A stretch of DNA of 64,000 nucleotides from Pisolithus tinctorius (GCA_024663395.1 JANFAH010000030.1:124001-188000), one strand, 5' to 3'. Shown: positions 1 through 18,700, counted from the stretch's first letter. Translations and numbers: made by a program. Notes: generated from the sequence alone by a model not told the origin.

Positions 1-855
1 TCACGTAGTGAAAGAACTGGCTAAACGTACCTGGAAGCGGGCCACGGCCCGACGGCGACACAGTCGTCGGTGAGGAAATAGGGACCGGCCAGCATTACTT
101 CCCAGCTGTCCGACTTGAGTATTTTATGTACAACAGGCGCACTAGAATCCAGCTTGGAGTCATTCGACGCGGCTTCATTACATAATCATTCGAGTTGGTT
201 GCAGCGAATATCCTGCAGAGGCTTACATAAGTGCCTTGAGTACAAATCTTCAAAAAGCTTACCTCACCTGCGATGCACGGGTAACTGGCTGTTGCTAGAA
301 TTTCCTGCAGTCGAAGGTAGTCGAAGTATTCCCAATCGTCAGAACGTGTTCTGCGAGCGCTGTCTCTTCTGGCCCTCCTCTACGTACCATCGAGGGTGAC
401 TGACACAAGTTCTTACCGTTAGATTCAGGTAGGGATGTTAGTATGTAAATGCGGACACGTCCACGGCACTCCATGGTAACTCAGCGTATACAGACGTTGA
501 TTGCGACCCACGTTTTGGTCTGCAAACTCGTCAGTATACCCATTTCACTGACAGAAGCGGTCTATACCCTACTAGGTACGACGATTCCACCATAACGCCA
601 AAATTACGATTAGCTTTCGACTAAGTACAGGTCTCATCGCAGGATCTTCGCCATTCTCTTATGGACATTGGTGCTCTAAAACAGGTATGGACCTGTGATG
701 GATTGTGAGGGCGCAGCTGTTATCTATTCCCTGCAGTACTCCCTTCAAAGGCTCGTTCTTGTCCCACTCCTTCACTAGTGCCAACAGTGTACCCGAGTAA
801 TCATCTGGCTCTATCGTTGGATTTCGACTAACATCCTGTCCACAAACTCCAAGCC
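1..855. other. No recognisable gene; 5' flank of helicase copy A
   Basis: I see no convincing coding region; the short open frames have no family resemblance. The last part (about 620-855) resembles the sequence just upstream of helicase copy B (about 15560-15762), so the two paralogues share their promoter-proximal DNA. Confidence 0.5.
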
Positions 856-3800
856 ATGGATGTGGTAGGCGACGCATCCGAGCATTCTACTGATTCCGTA
901 TCTGACAGTCACATCGAGGATCCATGCTTTGCGATCTCATGCAAGGACAGTTGCTTCGATGCTGGGGCCGAGCACCACGTCAATGAAGAAGTGAAAGTAG
1001 AGGACGCGCAGCCGCTGGCATATGCACAAGTTCCCCAGCTTGAAGCGACGCTTGCCACCTCTGACGTAGATCAGTTTGGCGAGTGGACGATCTTAATGGC
1101 TAGTAGTGCAACCAAGGACCTCTTCCAACTGAGACGGCGTGATGCTAAAATAGCCGAATGCGTGCTTAAGAAAATCAGGCAAGTTTCCCTACGTTCTCAA
1201 GAGGAAACTATGTCACAGCTTTGCACTTGCAGACAACTTTCAAGAGGTGAATTTTCGGGAAACAACTACAAAGCGCTCCATGGACCATTTCATGGCATCC
1301 CCATCTATCAAGCCGAAATTCTAAGTAATCTCAGATTGGTTGTACGTCTTTCCCTGTGAGAAAATCGGGGACAGAGTTAACGTCACATTCCAAGTATCAA
1401 ATTGACTGTACGCTCGACGATGATGGCCAGGTAAGAGATTCCTCTTTATACGAATTTCCTGTCTCACTGTGTTCCAGACGGAGCGCCAGGGTAAGACATC
1501 ACGACTTCTTCTGTTTCCGTACTCATTCGCCGGAAGTCGTCAAAGTATATGGAATTTATTCCCACAAACAACTAGATCACATTTGGCCCTGGCTCAGCAA
1601 GCTTTTGAGTGGGCGAGGTAAAGTGTATCGGCAAAGGTAAGCTCATGTTCTTTACCAACAGTCATACACATTGATGACGTTCCTCTTTCCGTCCAGATGT
1701 ATCCTCAGAGAACGCGCTGAACCAGGCAATGGGGTTTACCGCCCAGCCATTTTTCCACCAGGAGTTGAAGAGTTTACCATAGAACAATCTGCCACTTTTG
1801 TTCATCATGACGGAACGAACGAGGTTTGTTGAACATATCGTCGTTCGCACCTACCGCTCAGATGTCCCTCTCAGGATCTTAGCTGGCTTATGTAAGTCAG
1901 CATTTTTTGCCAGTAGGTCCGATGTGAATACTTCATAACAGCTCAAACAAGTATGTCAAATTATCGAAGGTATGCTTTCCTTGGTTCAAAGCGAACATGC
2001 TGATTCCAAATCACATCAGGCTTATCTCAACGGTACGTTTTGTTGCATTATCTGGAATTTACACTTAATCTAGGTTGCAGGATTGATCGCTGAACAGGAT
2101 GTTCAACTGCCATTTCAACTAACGTTTGTTCTAGTTTGTTCTCTATCCTTCTCCCTATGCTGAACGCTGGTACAGTACCAAGGAATGGCAAATAGTACAA
2201 TGTCTGACATCATGCTATGTCATCGGAAGAAGCGGTACTGGGTATGCAATATGCCTCCAGACAATTTCAGTAACCTGATACTTTTCGATAGTAAAACGAC
2301 GGCCATGGCTTTTAAGATGTTGGGTATCCAGCGAGCTTGGGAGCAACTTCCTGGTGTCAGGAAACCCCGTCAGCTCTTCGTTACGAGATTCCCGGTGCTT
2401 GCGGCCAAGGTCCAGGAGTTCTTCACTAGTTTAGTGGATTCCTTGGCATTGGCGGGACGTACCGAGGATGAACTAAGAACCCTGAGGTCTCTAATTCGAA
2501 GTGCTGAGCAAGAACAGCCACCAATGATCGACCCGCTGAATGCTCAGAATTGCTGTCTCGGTATACCGCAGAAATATAGCGAGCTCAGTGACAAACATTT
2601 CCCTTTGTTTGTCACATTTGATCAGGCAGGCCTTTCATTACTACATGCTACAATTACCAACGGGTAGCGTTTTATAGTTGTCACGGATGATTGCGGCAGA
2701 CATTCAGCTCGACGACTCAAAGAAACATAGCTGTCACATCGACCCAAAGGAATATGATCGTCTCAAGTTCATTCTTGACAAGGCGATAAATGACGAGTCT
2801 TTGTATGTGACATACGAGGTCTTTAGCACTCAGTATTGGCCCCAGCTGTGCGACACCTACCGGAGTCCATTGGCACAAAGTTTCGGTCAGCAGTGGGACT
2901 CTTTTTTTGAGTTGAAGCCGTACTGACTCTCTTTAGGACCATGGCTTGTCTTCAGCGAATTTATGGGTAGGGATGCATGCGTCTTTTCTTGATTTCCCTG
3001 CAGCTGAACTTAGGGATAGGCGTCATCAAAGGATCTGAGACAGCTTTCAATAGCCCTAATGGAATCCTCGATCGACAAACATACATGAACCTCTCCACTC
3101 GCGCTTACCCCGTGTTTGCAGAAGACAGGAATTCGCTGTACAGCACCTTTGAATTGTATTCTAAACTAAAGCGTGAACGGTACGGTTACGACATGGCAGA
3201 CAGGTCCGTGTGGTTGGGTTCTTCGTGGCGAGCGATTTCTCATTTACTGACCAGGACATATGCGATTTTGAAAGCACTATCACCCAATACTTTGAAGGAC
3301 CATGTCGTGGATTATTTGTATGTATTGTTTTTTTTAATCATTGTTCCTTGTCTGACTTGAGCAGGTACGTCGATGAAGTGCAAGATAACCTGATCATCGA
3401 CGCTATGTGTATGTCTACCACTTCTTTCGCTGGTGCAAGATAATTGAAGCTTTCGGCAGTGTTGAGAATCTTATGCGGGAATGCGGATGGGTTGTTCTGG
3501 GCCGGTGACACGGCTCAGACGATCTCAGCTGGATCTAGTTTTCGATTTGCGGACCTCAAAGCGTTCATTCATCGTACTGAGGTTAGTTCGTGCTCCGTTT
3601 CTTAATGGGGTAGATAGCATTACGGTCCATTTCCTCAGGCAGAAAGATATATGGGAATTGAGAAGTCCTCTGCAAAACCCGAAGTATTTGAACTCGCCGT
3701 CAACTATCGCTCTCATGGTGGTATTGTCAATTGTGCCCAGTTAGTTGTGAAACTCATAACTGACTTCTGGCCGGAGTCGATCGACACGCTGCAACCCGAG

Positions 3801-6800
3801 CGCGCTATGCTCGGTGGGCCAAAGCCTGTCTTTCTGATGAGACAAGGGGATGAGATTTTCCCATATGAGTCATTCTTTACCGGTCTTTGGTACGTGTGCT
3901 ACATGGATAATGACTCTTCATATGCGCTGAGACTTCAGCATGTCGCAGGGGTAATCGGGAGCTCGGCGCTGAACAATGTTGGCAATTTTCTTATATTACC
4001 GTCTGTTGTCATGCTGATCTCGAAACCCCAGGCATCATTGTAAGAAATAGTGTTGTACGTGACCACATCAGGGAACAATTCGGAGATATAGCCGTGATCC
4101 TGTACGATTGGCAATGAATCCATCGAGCCTCTATTGACTGAAAGTGTTTAGGACGCTCCAGGAGAGCAAAGGGCTAGAATTTAATGAGGTTAGCATCTAA
4201 ACAGCTTTCTGCCTCGCCGAAAACCTGACATCTGACTCGGTTCTAGGTGTTTCTCTACAACTTCTTTGAGGACTCTGCCGCCACATTGGCCCAATGGTGC
4301 CATGTCTCAATGACATACAACAATCAAGCCACGACGTCACCATGTGATGTGAGAAGAAGTCCACCTTCCGTGTTATGTACCGAAGTATATATGCTCTCCT
4401 TAGTACGCAATCAGTATCGGTGCTAACAGACAGGCTAGTTGAAGAATCTCTACGTGGGTGTCACGCGAGCCCGCAAGAAACTATATCTCTTGGACTGTTC
4501 TCCAAAAATTGAACCGATGAAGGTACGTACGTCGTCCAGGTCCCTTCTCCCTTTATTAAAATAGCGAAGGAACTCTGGTCAAAGGGTGGTCTTATCGACG
4601 TTGCACTTCTGGGAACCAATGTTCTTGAATACGCGGAAGAGTCTACCCAAGAACAGTGGGCCGCATCTGCCTATAAACTATTCAATGCTGGGCAATTCCA
4701 AGAAGCGGTTCGCTGCTTCGAACGCGCAAACCTGCCCATACAACTCCACATAGCGCAAGCGTACCGGCTACGTCAGGTTGCGATGATGACCGTTCGGACG
4801 AGCATACGCCATAAGGCGTTCCTTGCCGCCGCAGAGGCATTTGTTCAGTGTGCAGATGAGGCCTGTGGCACCCAAAAAACTAGCTTCTACAGTGATGCGG
4901 CGAAGTGTTATGCATCGGCTGACAGGCTCCTCGAAGCAGCGAAACTTTACATTGAAGCTGATGACTTGACCGCAGCAGCTGGACAATACCGCAAGGCTGG
5001 CCGCTTTGACAAGATAGCGCAAATCCTCAATCGCCACCGCGATAAAATCACTGAAAGCTACGACGAGCTACTTTTTGATTGTGTTATGCACTATTTTCAT
5101 AATCATCTGAGGTTGGTTTTGCGATGGCTGGTCTAAACAACCATGTGACGAAGACCACATAGACCACATGTCCCGTTGTTCTCGTCAACGGAAGAAGAAC
5201 TGAAATATCTGGAAGGAAAAGGTCTACATACGGCTTGCATCGATCTCTTGGCATCGTTAGGGAGGTTTCTCGAGGCGGCCGAGGTTCAGCTCAGTAGCCT
5301 TAAACAGCCACGCGATGCTATCCGCATCCTTCTCGATCACCAAGACAACCAACCCGGTGCCATGCAACGTGTTGTAGACATTGCCCTGGACACTCTATGG
5401 CAGGAGTGTTCCTTTGACAAGCCGGTCCAGGACATCCTGAGGAACAAGCGATCCAATGCTCACAAAGTATTGGATTGTATAAAAAATATCCCCCTTGTAC
5501 GCTTGCAGATCTCCGATAGCGAACAAGTAGGTTCGAAAAAACGCGTATACGTTCGAAGACTGACGGTATTCCCCAGATCCGCTTCTTCCGCGCGGTCCAG
5601 ATATATCCCTTTTCTGAAGAAGTTTATCGACTTGGAGAGGAATTCTCTGATCGGGGTGAAGAGGCGATGGCGCTCATGGCATTCAACGTTTTCTGTTCGC
5701 AATTGCCAGCTCTTCACTCCGCCAGCGCTTCAGAATTTGATAATTTCCTGAAACGCTTTGAGAGATATGTTCGCCTTTTGGCTTCCGTCGCGTCAGGAAA
5801 GATACCTTTTCTCGCTACTGACCCTCAAGTCAGGAAGGTGTTTGGTATCGCTCCATCATCCAATCAGTGTTACTCAATCACGGAGGGGACATTCCTCTAC
5901 AGGAAGTTCGCTCAAAATCAACAGCTGTCCGCACGGGACATCAAGTTCCTGTTGAAAACCCATTTGAAACGATTTCTACGCGAAAAAGTCACGGAGGAAA
6001 ACAACATGTCTATCACCTCTCAAGCTTTTGCCACACAGTGCCCGTACTCCGTTCTGCACGACCGGAGTCATTGCCGCGTTGCACGGTGCCATCAACAACA
6101 CGAGCGGAGGATGGCGTTGAATGCGGTATCATACAATAACAAGGTCAACCTGCATCTGCAACAAATACGCATTTTAGACTTGCTGTTTTCTGCTATGGAA
6201 GATTATCGAGTCTGGCGTGCGAGGTTCATATTGTTGACCTTAGTCGATTGACATCGCTAACCCACCTCACTCAGCATGACGGCCGCACTGCACCGCTTGT
6301 ATGCAGTGCTATACCGCCCCATTTACCTCGAAGGTTCCATTGCCGATCTCGACTGGAACTCCGTCCGCGATGCTGCAGGACGCACTAGCGTTACTCGGAA
6401 ATGGATCCAGATGGCAATCGAATACCTGGAACCTGGTGACCAAACGAATTATATCGACTACTTGATGAACGTCATCCGTGTCACTTTTCTTCATACAGCG
6501 CTTGGTGGAGAGTGTCTGATGCAGGAATACGTCTCACGCGAAAGCTGCCGCATTTCTTATGGTGAACAGGTCTTGACAGAGAGTGGGAATGATAACGTTT
6601 CAGCAGATATAGTTGCATTCTTTACCCAGATGGATTCAACCCGTGGAGTACAGGCTTTTCGGTAAGTTCAACGTTGTTGGTCACCCTCGTGCACCGTTAG
6701 GAAACTCAACCTTGCAGCTTCCTGTTACAGCTTGGCGTTGGAATGGATTTGTCGGTTGTGTGCAATTTTGCAGAGGAGATTTGCAGTACATTTATCTCAT

Positions 6801-7570
6801 CGTTACATCCTTCCGGAGACCCTTCTCCACTCCACGACCTCGTGATTCCTCGAAGATGGATAATGAATCCAAATAAGCCTATCGTTCCCCGAAGTATAAT
6901 TCGGCGCTTCCTGTACTGCGCGCGGTACCTAATGAATCTCCTCCGCTCTGGGAAAGCACACAGTGTGTCTTTTGCCTCCAAACTGTCAAACTGAGTTCGT
7001 TTGACTTGGTGTACCAGTGAAATTTGACTTGCCCGCAAATGAAGAGTCGTTCGTGGATATCATGTTGGCTCGGATGTATGCTTTTTAGCCTATAGTATCA
7101 ACGACGTTCAGTAAACTGACACATCCACTTAGGCGCCGCGTGCTTTGCATTTGTGTGTCTGCATGGTCCATTCCGAGATATCCACTGACTTCACCTTTTC
7201 CAGTGGGGTACAACGTGTGCGACGTAGGACTCAGCAAGACGATTGCGGAGATTCTGTTGCTGCCACCGCTTGAAGTGAACGATACAGCATGCGATTCATC
7301 CCTACAGATCCTGCGGTATGTCCACCATTTCGACGTCCGCAGTCCAGATTCTGAATCACTGTTGCATGCAGACAGCTCGCCGATCTACGCGTAGAATACC
7401 TGAAGGAAATTCAAGCGTTACACCACGGCTCTGTCTTCAAAGACCTGATCCACCTTGTATATAAGGATAGCCGACATCCTACCCCTTCAATTTCTCCGCG
7501 GATTCCACAGCTCGTCTTTGGGAAAGTTACAGATATCTCTCACCAAATGAACCGGGCCCCAGCGTTTTGA
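856..7570 (+). CDS. UvrD-like helicase/TPR protein (TRANK1-like), copy A
   Basis: This is a large multi-exon gene whose frames look broken until roughly 50-nt introns are removed. The product has SF1 UvrD-type helicase motifs. Walker A GRSGTGKTT is split by an intron (2242-2291). Walker B DEVQD is near 3370, GDTAQTIS near 3500, NYRSH near 3705, SKGLEFNE near 4170 and YVGVTRARK near 4455. A TPR-like alpha-solenoid follows (about 4630-5060), then a long conserved C-terminal region ending in NRAPAF just before the stop. The family, widespread in mushrooms and related in layout to animal TRANK1, is a presumed nucleic-acid-dependent ATPase of unknown biological role. Two introns appear to use GC donors (1179-1232 and 2626-2676). 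Compared with copy B it lacks a roughly 208-residue N-terminal exon, so the start at 856 is the first ATG and could be wrong. The protein is estimated at 1,700-1,900 residues. Copy B is a tandem paralogue. Confidence 0.8.
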
Positions 7571-11868
<4,298 letters not shown>

Positions 11869-12372
11869 TTTGATGTATTGGGCTGTTAAAGGTGTTGTGT
11901 ACTTTTGGATGTTCCGTAGGCAACGATGATAATCTGTAAGGATATAAGTTCAAGAGCAGTGAGCATAAATTGTGAATTTAGCCAGACCGCCAGGGCAACC
12001 TTCTGTCGTGCGTCCGAATGCGGTTCATAACATACAGAGGCGAAAGAAAGAAAAAATATCACAACCTAGTACGACGATGAGGCATACCTGCAGAAAGACA
12101 AAAGGTCAGAACTGGAGAGATAGACAGCAACGACAGGGACTCCTCGCCCCGCCCCGGTGGGAGAGATATAGTCCGCCAACGTAAATACAAAGAGGAAAAT
12201 GAAGTGTGACTAGATGTCAATTGAAGGTGTCAAAAGGATGATCAAAACAAGACAGTGCCTTGACAGGTCGAGGCCAGGTCCACGCAGACGCAACGTTATT
12301 TTACGTTACGTGGTCCTGCTGAGTGACTCAGCACGCCCACCTGTTCGACCATGCCAGAAGTTCTGCGCTGAA
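11869..12372. other. Intergenic, nothing recognised
   Basis: This is the 3' flank of the FAD monooxygenase and the tail of fragment X. I see no conserved open frame or repeat. Confidence 0.4.
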
Positions 12373-12812
12373 CTCATGCATTGCGCGAATACTTACCCTC
12401 GTGCGATGTGGACCAAATTGTCGACGTTCAATGCGTTGCACCTCCGTCGAGCCATTTCGGATCTTAGTGTGGATGGCAATTCCTGGACGCGCTCGAATTC
12501 GCTAATGCTGTTCGTGTGTTCATCGAGGCGCAAAAGAGGAGAACGGTGGGATTCCGCATGATACGGAATGGCAAGGACTTCGACTGTTATTGAGAACCAC
12601 GCTGGCGAGATGTCGTGTATCAGGTCGGCTTTCTCGAATGCCGCGTCTTTGCTTTTTCCAGGTCGCCGGAACTCCACTCTACCCTGCTCCGCTTCAATCA
12701 ATTTCATACGATAAGACAGCTGGGGATTGATCCTGTCGTCTTGGGGATTGTAATGCTCGTATTTTCCCACCAGCTGTCGTTCGTTGTCAATGTCAAGTTG
12801 TGAAAACTTCAA
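12373..12812 (-). pseudogene. Gene fragment X, left-arm copy (family unknown)
   Basis: An open minus-strand frame of about 140 codons starts at an ATG at 12812 and runs to a good splice donor (G|GTAAGT) near 12392. I do not recognise the family. The residues read like real protein, with motifs such as FERVQELPS and VDNLVHIARG. A second, more damaged copy lies at 63551-64000 in opposite orientation, so the segment is part of the inverted duplication. Its ATG sits only 5 bp from the divergent ATG of the glycosyltransferase at 12818, leaving no room for a promoter. I therefore think it is a truncated remnant and not an intact gene. The downstream exons could not be traced. Confidence 0.45.
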
Positions 12813-12817
12813 GCGAT

Positions 12818-14965
12818 ATGGTCAAGTGGACGAGAGGTCGACTTGCAAAGTACACTGTGACTGTCGTGTGCTGCGCCGTCACCGTTCTACTCACTGCATT
12901 CCCCACCTTGCTCGGAGGGTCAAATGCATACTTGCAGGTGTTCTCCGTCGTCGATTTCTCTGCGCCGAAAGACCATGACGCATCCCCAGTCACTCACAAC
13001 AGCAGACCCCTTTTCTCTCTGGAGGAGCACACGTACACAAGCGATGGCCTCCTAATCGTCAGCCCCAGCGGCCCACACCCAATTTTTGAGCTTATGCAAA
13101 ATGCGGAGGCATCGTGGAACTCCAAGCTTGCACGTGCAAGTAAGACTCTGGCAGAGGCCGTCATAGAGTATAAACAACGGTACAAGCGCGCACCTCCGCT
13201 GGGATTTGATAAGTGGTAAGAAAATGATAGATATATGATCATCAGCTTCTGGCTGATGATTCTTTGCATTTCTGCGTAGGTGGGAGTATGTGGCCGAGCA
13301 CAATGTCCAACTTCCGGACGAGTACGACGAGATTTATCACGATCTCGAGCCGTATTGGGGACTTGACCCGGTGGACCTCGCAAGATCGGTGGAGGAGCTA
13401 GGCACGCAGGACGATATCTTCACCGTTGTGAAAACCTCTTCGAACTCCGGGCTCGAGATCGTTAACTTGACTGTTCACGAAAGTGATCGTACTTTGCGTG
13501 AGCGTGTCGAGGCGATCATCAATTTAACCGAGGAATTTGGTGCTGATCTCCCGCCTATGCGTATTCAATTGTCTGCTCGCGATAACCCTCGCATGCTTAC
13601 AGATTGGAGGATCAGAGATATGGCTCTGAGTGCTGCTAGACACGGGACCAGTAAGTTGATTTCCTGTTTGTCACATAGATGCCCTTGAATGACCCGAACT
13701 CGACGACGACGACGATGTTTTTCCAGCAATCCAACAGAGTCACTTGCTGCCTGTCACCAAGGACGGTTGGATACAAGCATGTCCTCCGAATTCTCCAGCG
13801 CGGCTCGATCCTCCAGTGCTTCCATCTGTCGATGATTCCAACCCTGTGCTATTTAATATGTCAGCATCCAAATCTTTTATTGTATCCCATCGCGCTGCCA
13901 TGGATCCTTGCTATCATCCTGAGATCCTTGTCTCTCATGGACAGTTCCTCTCACATCGCCGAGGGCCGCTGCCACAACAGATGCTTGTCCCTTTGTTCTC
14001 TCACTGTGGTACACTCCTTCATCACGACATACGTCCTCCAATACCCTATGGATGGACGTCCGGTGACCACTCCGAAGTTCTCGGTGATGTGCCGTGGTCC
14101 GAAAAAGCTGATGAAAGACTTGATTGGAGGGGAAGTCCGACGGGTATGTATGCCTCGCCCGAAACACTCTGGATGCATGCACACCGGCAGCGATTGGTGA
14201 CGTTGACAAATGAGATTGAAGGGAACACCAGCGTTCTGCGTGTTCCTTCAGACGCGTCGAGTCCTGTCGGTGAACCTTTACAATTGCGGATGGGAAGAAT
14301 CAATCCAGCGTGGATGGATATAGCGTTTTCAGGGAAACCAATGGCGTGCGAAGAAGATGCTGGGACATGTAAGTTGATGGAAGAGAAGTTTGAATTCCGG
14401 AAGATGCAAGGGAGAAAAGAGGAAGGGAGGTATAAGTTCATACTGGATGTAAGCTCTAATCGTCTTCGTATTTCATCCGACGTCGCACTGACCTCGCAAT
14501 CGTCAGGTTGATGGCAACGGCTGGTCTGGTCGTTTCAAGAGGCTAGTCACCAGCAACGCTCTCATACTCAAGATGTCCGTGTATCCCGAGTGGTGCGTGT
14601 GGTGGAGGAATGAACCATGGGGTTTTCGCAACAACTGATCGACGACCAACTGGCAGGTATACATCTCGCATTGCCGAATGGGTGCATTATGTTCCCATCC
14701 AGGTCACCTACACTGATCTATACGATGTCGTCGCCTTTTTCCGCGACCACGACGAGCTGGCAGCGAAAATTGCAGGTGCAGGCAAGGAATGGAGCCAACA
14801 ATTCTGGAGAAAGGAAGATATGAGCGCGTATCTGTATAGGTTAGTCCTGGGATTTTTTTTCTACGATCTCTTTCACATTGCGACCGCGATTTTCTTTACA
14901 GATTGCTTTTAGAATATGCACGTGTGATGAGCGTTGATCGCGAGTCCATGTCGTATCACGGATGA
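12818..14965 (+). CDS. GT90 (CAP10-like) glycosyltransferase, type II membrane protein
   Basis: This is a glycosyltransferase family 90 protein, related to cryptococcal CAP10 and the DUF821/KDELC group, expected to act in the secretory pathway lumen on glycans. From ATG 12818 it begins with a short basic stretch and a hydrophobic signal anchor (VVCCAVTVLLTAFPTLL), a type II topology. A stem and the substrate region follow. The conserved C-terminal catalytic block includes YKFILDVDGNGWSGRF (with an intron at 14449-14507), LYPEW-like YPEWYTSRIAEW, and HYVPIQVTYTDLYD. The intron at about 14593-14656 restores that last reading frame. The C-terminus ends near VDRESMSYHG. An open frame starting from GTG at 12800 was rejected in favour of the ATG. 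It lies between fragment X and helicase B, and no copy of it is present in the right duplication arm. Confidence 0.82.
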
Positions 14966-15762
14966 CCATTGATTGGACTCCGGGTCGGTTGAGTTTTAAG
15001 ATGAACTTTATTCTTATTTCGCTCCAGTTATGTGGGGTGTTTGTGTAGTGTCGTATGCGCTCATCGACGATAATGATGATGCAGCGCGCCAGCGCTCATC
15101 ATCAACTCTTGTATCTACTAAGAACAGACTCGGAATGAGTTCAGCTATTATGTACTTTGCATCCTCACCGGAGGACTCCGAAGACGGAAGGTGCCTCGTT
15201 CAACTTTAGATCTTGTATCCAAGTATGGGTTCAGGTCAAGTTCAGGTTACGTACTTTCCATCCTCGCCAGCGAAGACCATGGAAGGTTCTGTGCTGGCAG
15301 AAATCCATGCGCATGGCGTACGACTCCTTCCAGGTTGGAGGATGCACACCTAGTACCAAGTCACGACTCGTCCTCGGCGCACCTCACACGGTAAGTTATC
15401 CAGACACATCAGGGCAACTTAGCGTTGTGCAGACTTCGCCACAACTCGGGCTGTGGTCCACGAACATGTTCCTACGAGCTGCAAGTCCGTGTCACTTAGA
15501 GATGGGCCAGTCCAGACTCGATACGCATTGCAGGGTGGACCCCCAAAATGATTAGTATTTCACAGAATCACAGGACTCCTCTTTGATATGATCTCTTATG
15601 GAAGATGGTTCCCCGGAACTGGTAAGGACCCTTGATAGGTTATGAGGGCGTAACTGTTATCAACCGCCCGCAAACTCCCCTTTGAAGGCGATACTCCTTG
15701 AACCATTCAAGAGTTCGACCCACTTTCGCTAGTACCGACCCGACTTACTCAAGTCCCAAGAA
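14966..15762. other. Intergenic between glycosyltransferase and helicase B; short imperfect direct repeat
   Basis: No gene was recognised. An imperfect direct repeat of about 45 bp is visible (around 15148-15192 and 15245-15288, both containing GTACTTT-CATCCTC). The last 200 bp resemble the flank upstream of helicase copy A. Confidence 0.4.
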
Positions 15763-18700
15763 ATGGTTCTAACATTGGACTTGGACAAATTCTCTGTCCG
15801 TAATCTCCAAACTAAAGAAGGGCTAGAAGATGCTTTCGAGCATTTGAACAACGCGTTGGCTGTCGGTCATATTGAGGACGTCGTGTCCGACCTTCTCTTG
15901 AGACCGGGTCTTTTTGTATACATATTTTCTGGTGAGATGTCCGCGTGTAGTGCTTCGGGTGATATGACAAACATCCCCGTAGTCTTCCCAGATTCCTTAT
16001 CCATGCGCATTAAGATCCTCCATGCCTTTCCGACGGATTCGCAAATCATACAACAGTCTTTCATTCCACCTCTTCTCTCGACTTTATCCGCGTTTTTCTT
16101 TACCTTACCTGCCGATGCTTTTCATGGCGACGAGTCACGAACCGTTGGAAGGTACGAACGTTACGTTGCGGATGTTTGGCCTGCAATGGCCATCCTGTCT
16201 CGCATAGCTTTTGGCACCACAACTTCCAGAAACAAGATGAAAGTCGACTTCAAGGACAGAAAAACAACTGTTTCAGCACATGACGCACCCGTTCTACGCA
16301 AGTTGGGCATCGACCTGCCTTCTGATTCCCACGCCGCCATGCAGGCCTTGGGAGATGTAATGAATATTATATCGCAGATTCTAAAAGTGCGTCAATAGGC
16401 ATATTCCCTCACCTACGCAGTTTACATTCAGGGGCAGTTTTATCTTGTCTTATTGTGTGATCCTCGGTTTGGGAACCAGTGCAAGGACGTTTACTTTGGT
16501 GCCAGTGGCGAACGGGATCACGATGAAATGGAAGCTGCGGTCGCGCCACCGCTAGCGTATACCGAAGTCCCCCATCTTGAAGCGACGCTGGCTGTCGCCG
16601 ACATAGATCAGTTCGGCGAATGGGCGATCTTAATGGCCAGCAGCGCAACAAGGGATCTGTTTCAATTAAGGCGGCGTGATGCAAAAATGGCTGAATGTGT
16701 GCTTAAGAAAATCAGGCAGGTTTCTCTGCGTTCTCTAGAAAAAAACTACGACATAATTTTGCATGTGCAGGCAACTTTCGAGAGGTCAATTCTCAGGAAA
16801 CAACCATAAAGCGTTCCATGGCCCATCTCATGGAATCCCCATTTATCAAGCCGAAGTTCTAAGCAATCTCAGATTGGTGGTAGGTCTTTCTCCTGTGAGA
16901 AATATGGGAAAGACTGATGTTGATGTCCGAAGTATCAAATTGACTGCGCGCTCGACGACGATGGCCAGGTAAGAGATTCCGCTCTCTGAGATTCCTTTCT
17001 CACTGGATTCCAGGCAGAACGCCAAGGTAAGGCATTGCAAAGTTTTTTGCACCCTACTCAATTGCCAGAAGTTGTTAAAGTGTATGGAATTTATTCGCAC
17101 AAGGAACTGAGTCACATTTGGCCATGGCTTAGCAAGCTCCTGAGCGGGCGCGGTACAGAATATCGGCGAAGGTGAGTTCGTGTCCTTAATGGTCACGCAC
17201 ATCGATAACACTCGTGTTACCTAGATGTGTCCTTAGGGAACACGCTGAATCAGGCGGCACAGTTTACCGCCCGGCCTTCTTCCCTCCAAGAATGGAAGAG
17301 TTTACCACGGAAGAATCTCCCATTTTTGTTCATGAAGATGGGAAAAATGAGGTTCGTTGAACCCACCGTCATTCCTGCGAGTCGCTCAGGTTCCCCGTCT
17401 CAGGATCTTAGTTGGGTTATGTAAGTCAGTATTTTTCGCGGTCGCATCCGATGTGAATGGTTCGTAACAGGTCGAACAAATATGTCAAACTGTCAAAGGT
17501 GTGCTTTCTTAAGCTTTCCTGAGTTTTCAATTTCGGGGAGCCTGCTGATCCCAAACCACATTAGGCTTTCCTCAATGGATTGAGGGCAGAGCGGAAAGTT
17601 GAATTACCGTTCCAGCTAACGTTTGTTATAATTTCTTCTCTCTTTTCCTAGCTAAATACTAGTAAAGGACGAAAGAATGGCAAATCGTACAATGCCCGAC
17701 ATCCTGTTATGTCATTGGAAGGAGCGGAACGGGGTATGTCATGTCATGTATGCCCTTGGGGAAAAACTCAGTTATGCGATACTCTTCAATCAGCAAAACG
17801 ACCGCCATGGTTTTCAAGATGCTGGGTATCCAGCGCGCATGGGAGCAAGTTCCCCGTGTGAAAAAGCCCCGCCAACTTTTCGTTACGAGATTTCCGGTTC
17901 TTGCTGCCAAAGTCGAAGAGTTCTACACTGGTGTGGTGGAGTCTTTGGCGTTGGCGGGACGCACCGAAGATGAACTCAGGAACATAAGGTCTCAGGCTCG
18001 AAATGCTGAGCAAGAACTGCCACAAATGATCGATCCGCTGAATGCTGTCAGCTACCGCCTTGGAACGCCACACAAATATAGCGAGCTCAGTGACCACGAC
18101 TTTCCGTTGTTCATCACATTCGATCAAGTGGGTGTTTCGTCACTGCGTAGTAATGATTGCCATTAAGCGGCTTTTTGTAGCTGGCACGGATGATTGCGGC
18201 GGATATTCAGGCCGACGACTCAAAAGGATGTGATCGTCTTATCGACTCGAAAGAATATGATCGCCTCAAGTTCATACTTGATAAGGTGGTAAACGACGAG
18301 TCTTCATTCGTAACCTATTCAGTTTTTAGGACACACTACTGGCCACGGCTATGCCGGAGTTCATTGGCACAAAATTTCGGTTGGCAGTGGGACACTTATG
18401 TTGAATTGAAACCATACTGACTTTCCCTAGGACCATGGCTCGTCTTTAGTGAGTTTATGGGTGAGTATGGACGTTGCACTACCCCTTTCCTCCTTTGCTG
18501 AACTCAAAGTCAGGCGTTATCAAAGGATCGGAGAAAGCTTTCGGTAGCCCCAATGGAACTCTCGATCGACAAGCATACGTGAATCTCTCATCTCGCAATT
18601 ACCCCGTGTTTGCGGAAGATAGAGATTCACTGTACAATTGTTTCGAATTGTATTCCAAGCTGAAGCATGAGCGATATGGTTATGACATGGCCGACAGGTT

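Noticed and set aside
856..7570. Helicase copy A looked like a chain of broken frames, i.e. a pseudogene
   Set aside because: Removing about 50-nt introns with good branch points and acceptors restores every helicase motif in frame; copy B has the same introns.
12214..12561. 115-codon plus-strand open frame
   Set aside because: It is antisense to fragment X, whose minus-strand frame is supported by a homologous copy at 63.6-64.0 kb.
12800..12817. GTG start for the glycosyltransferase
   Set aside because: Fungal start codons are ATG; the ATG at 12818 gives a normal short cytoplasmic tail before the anchor.
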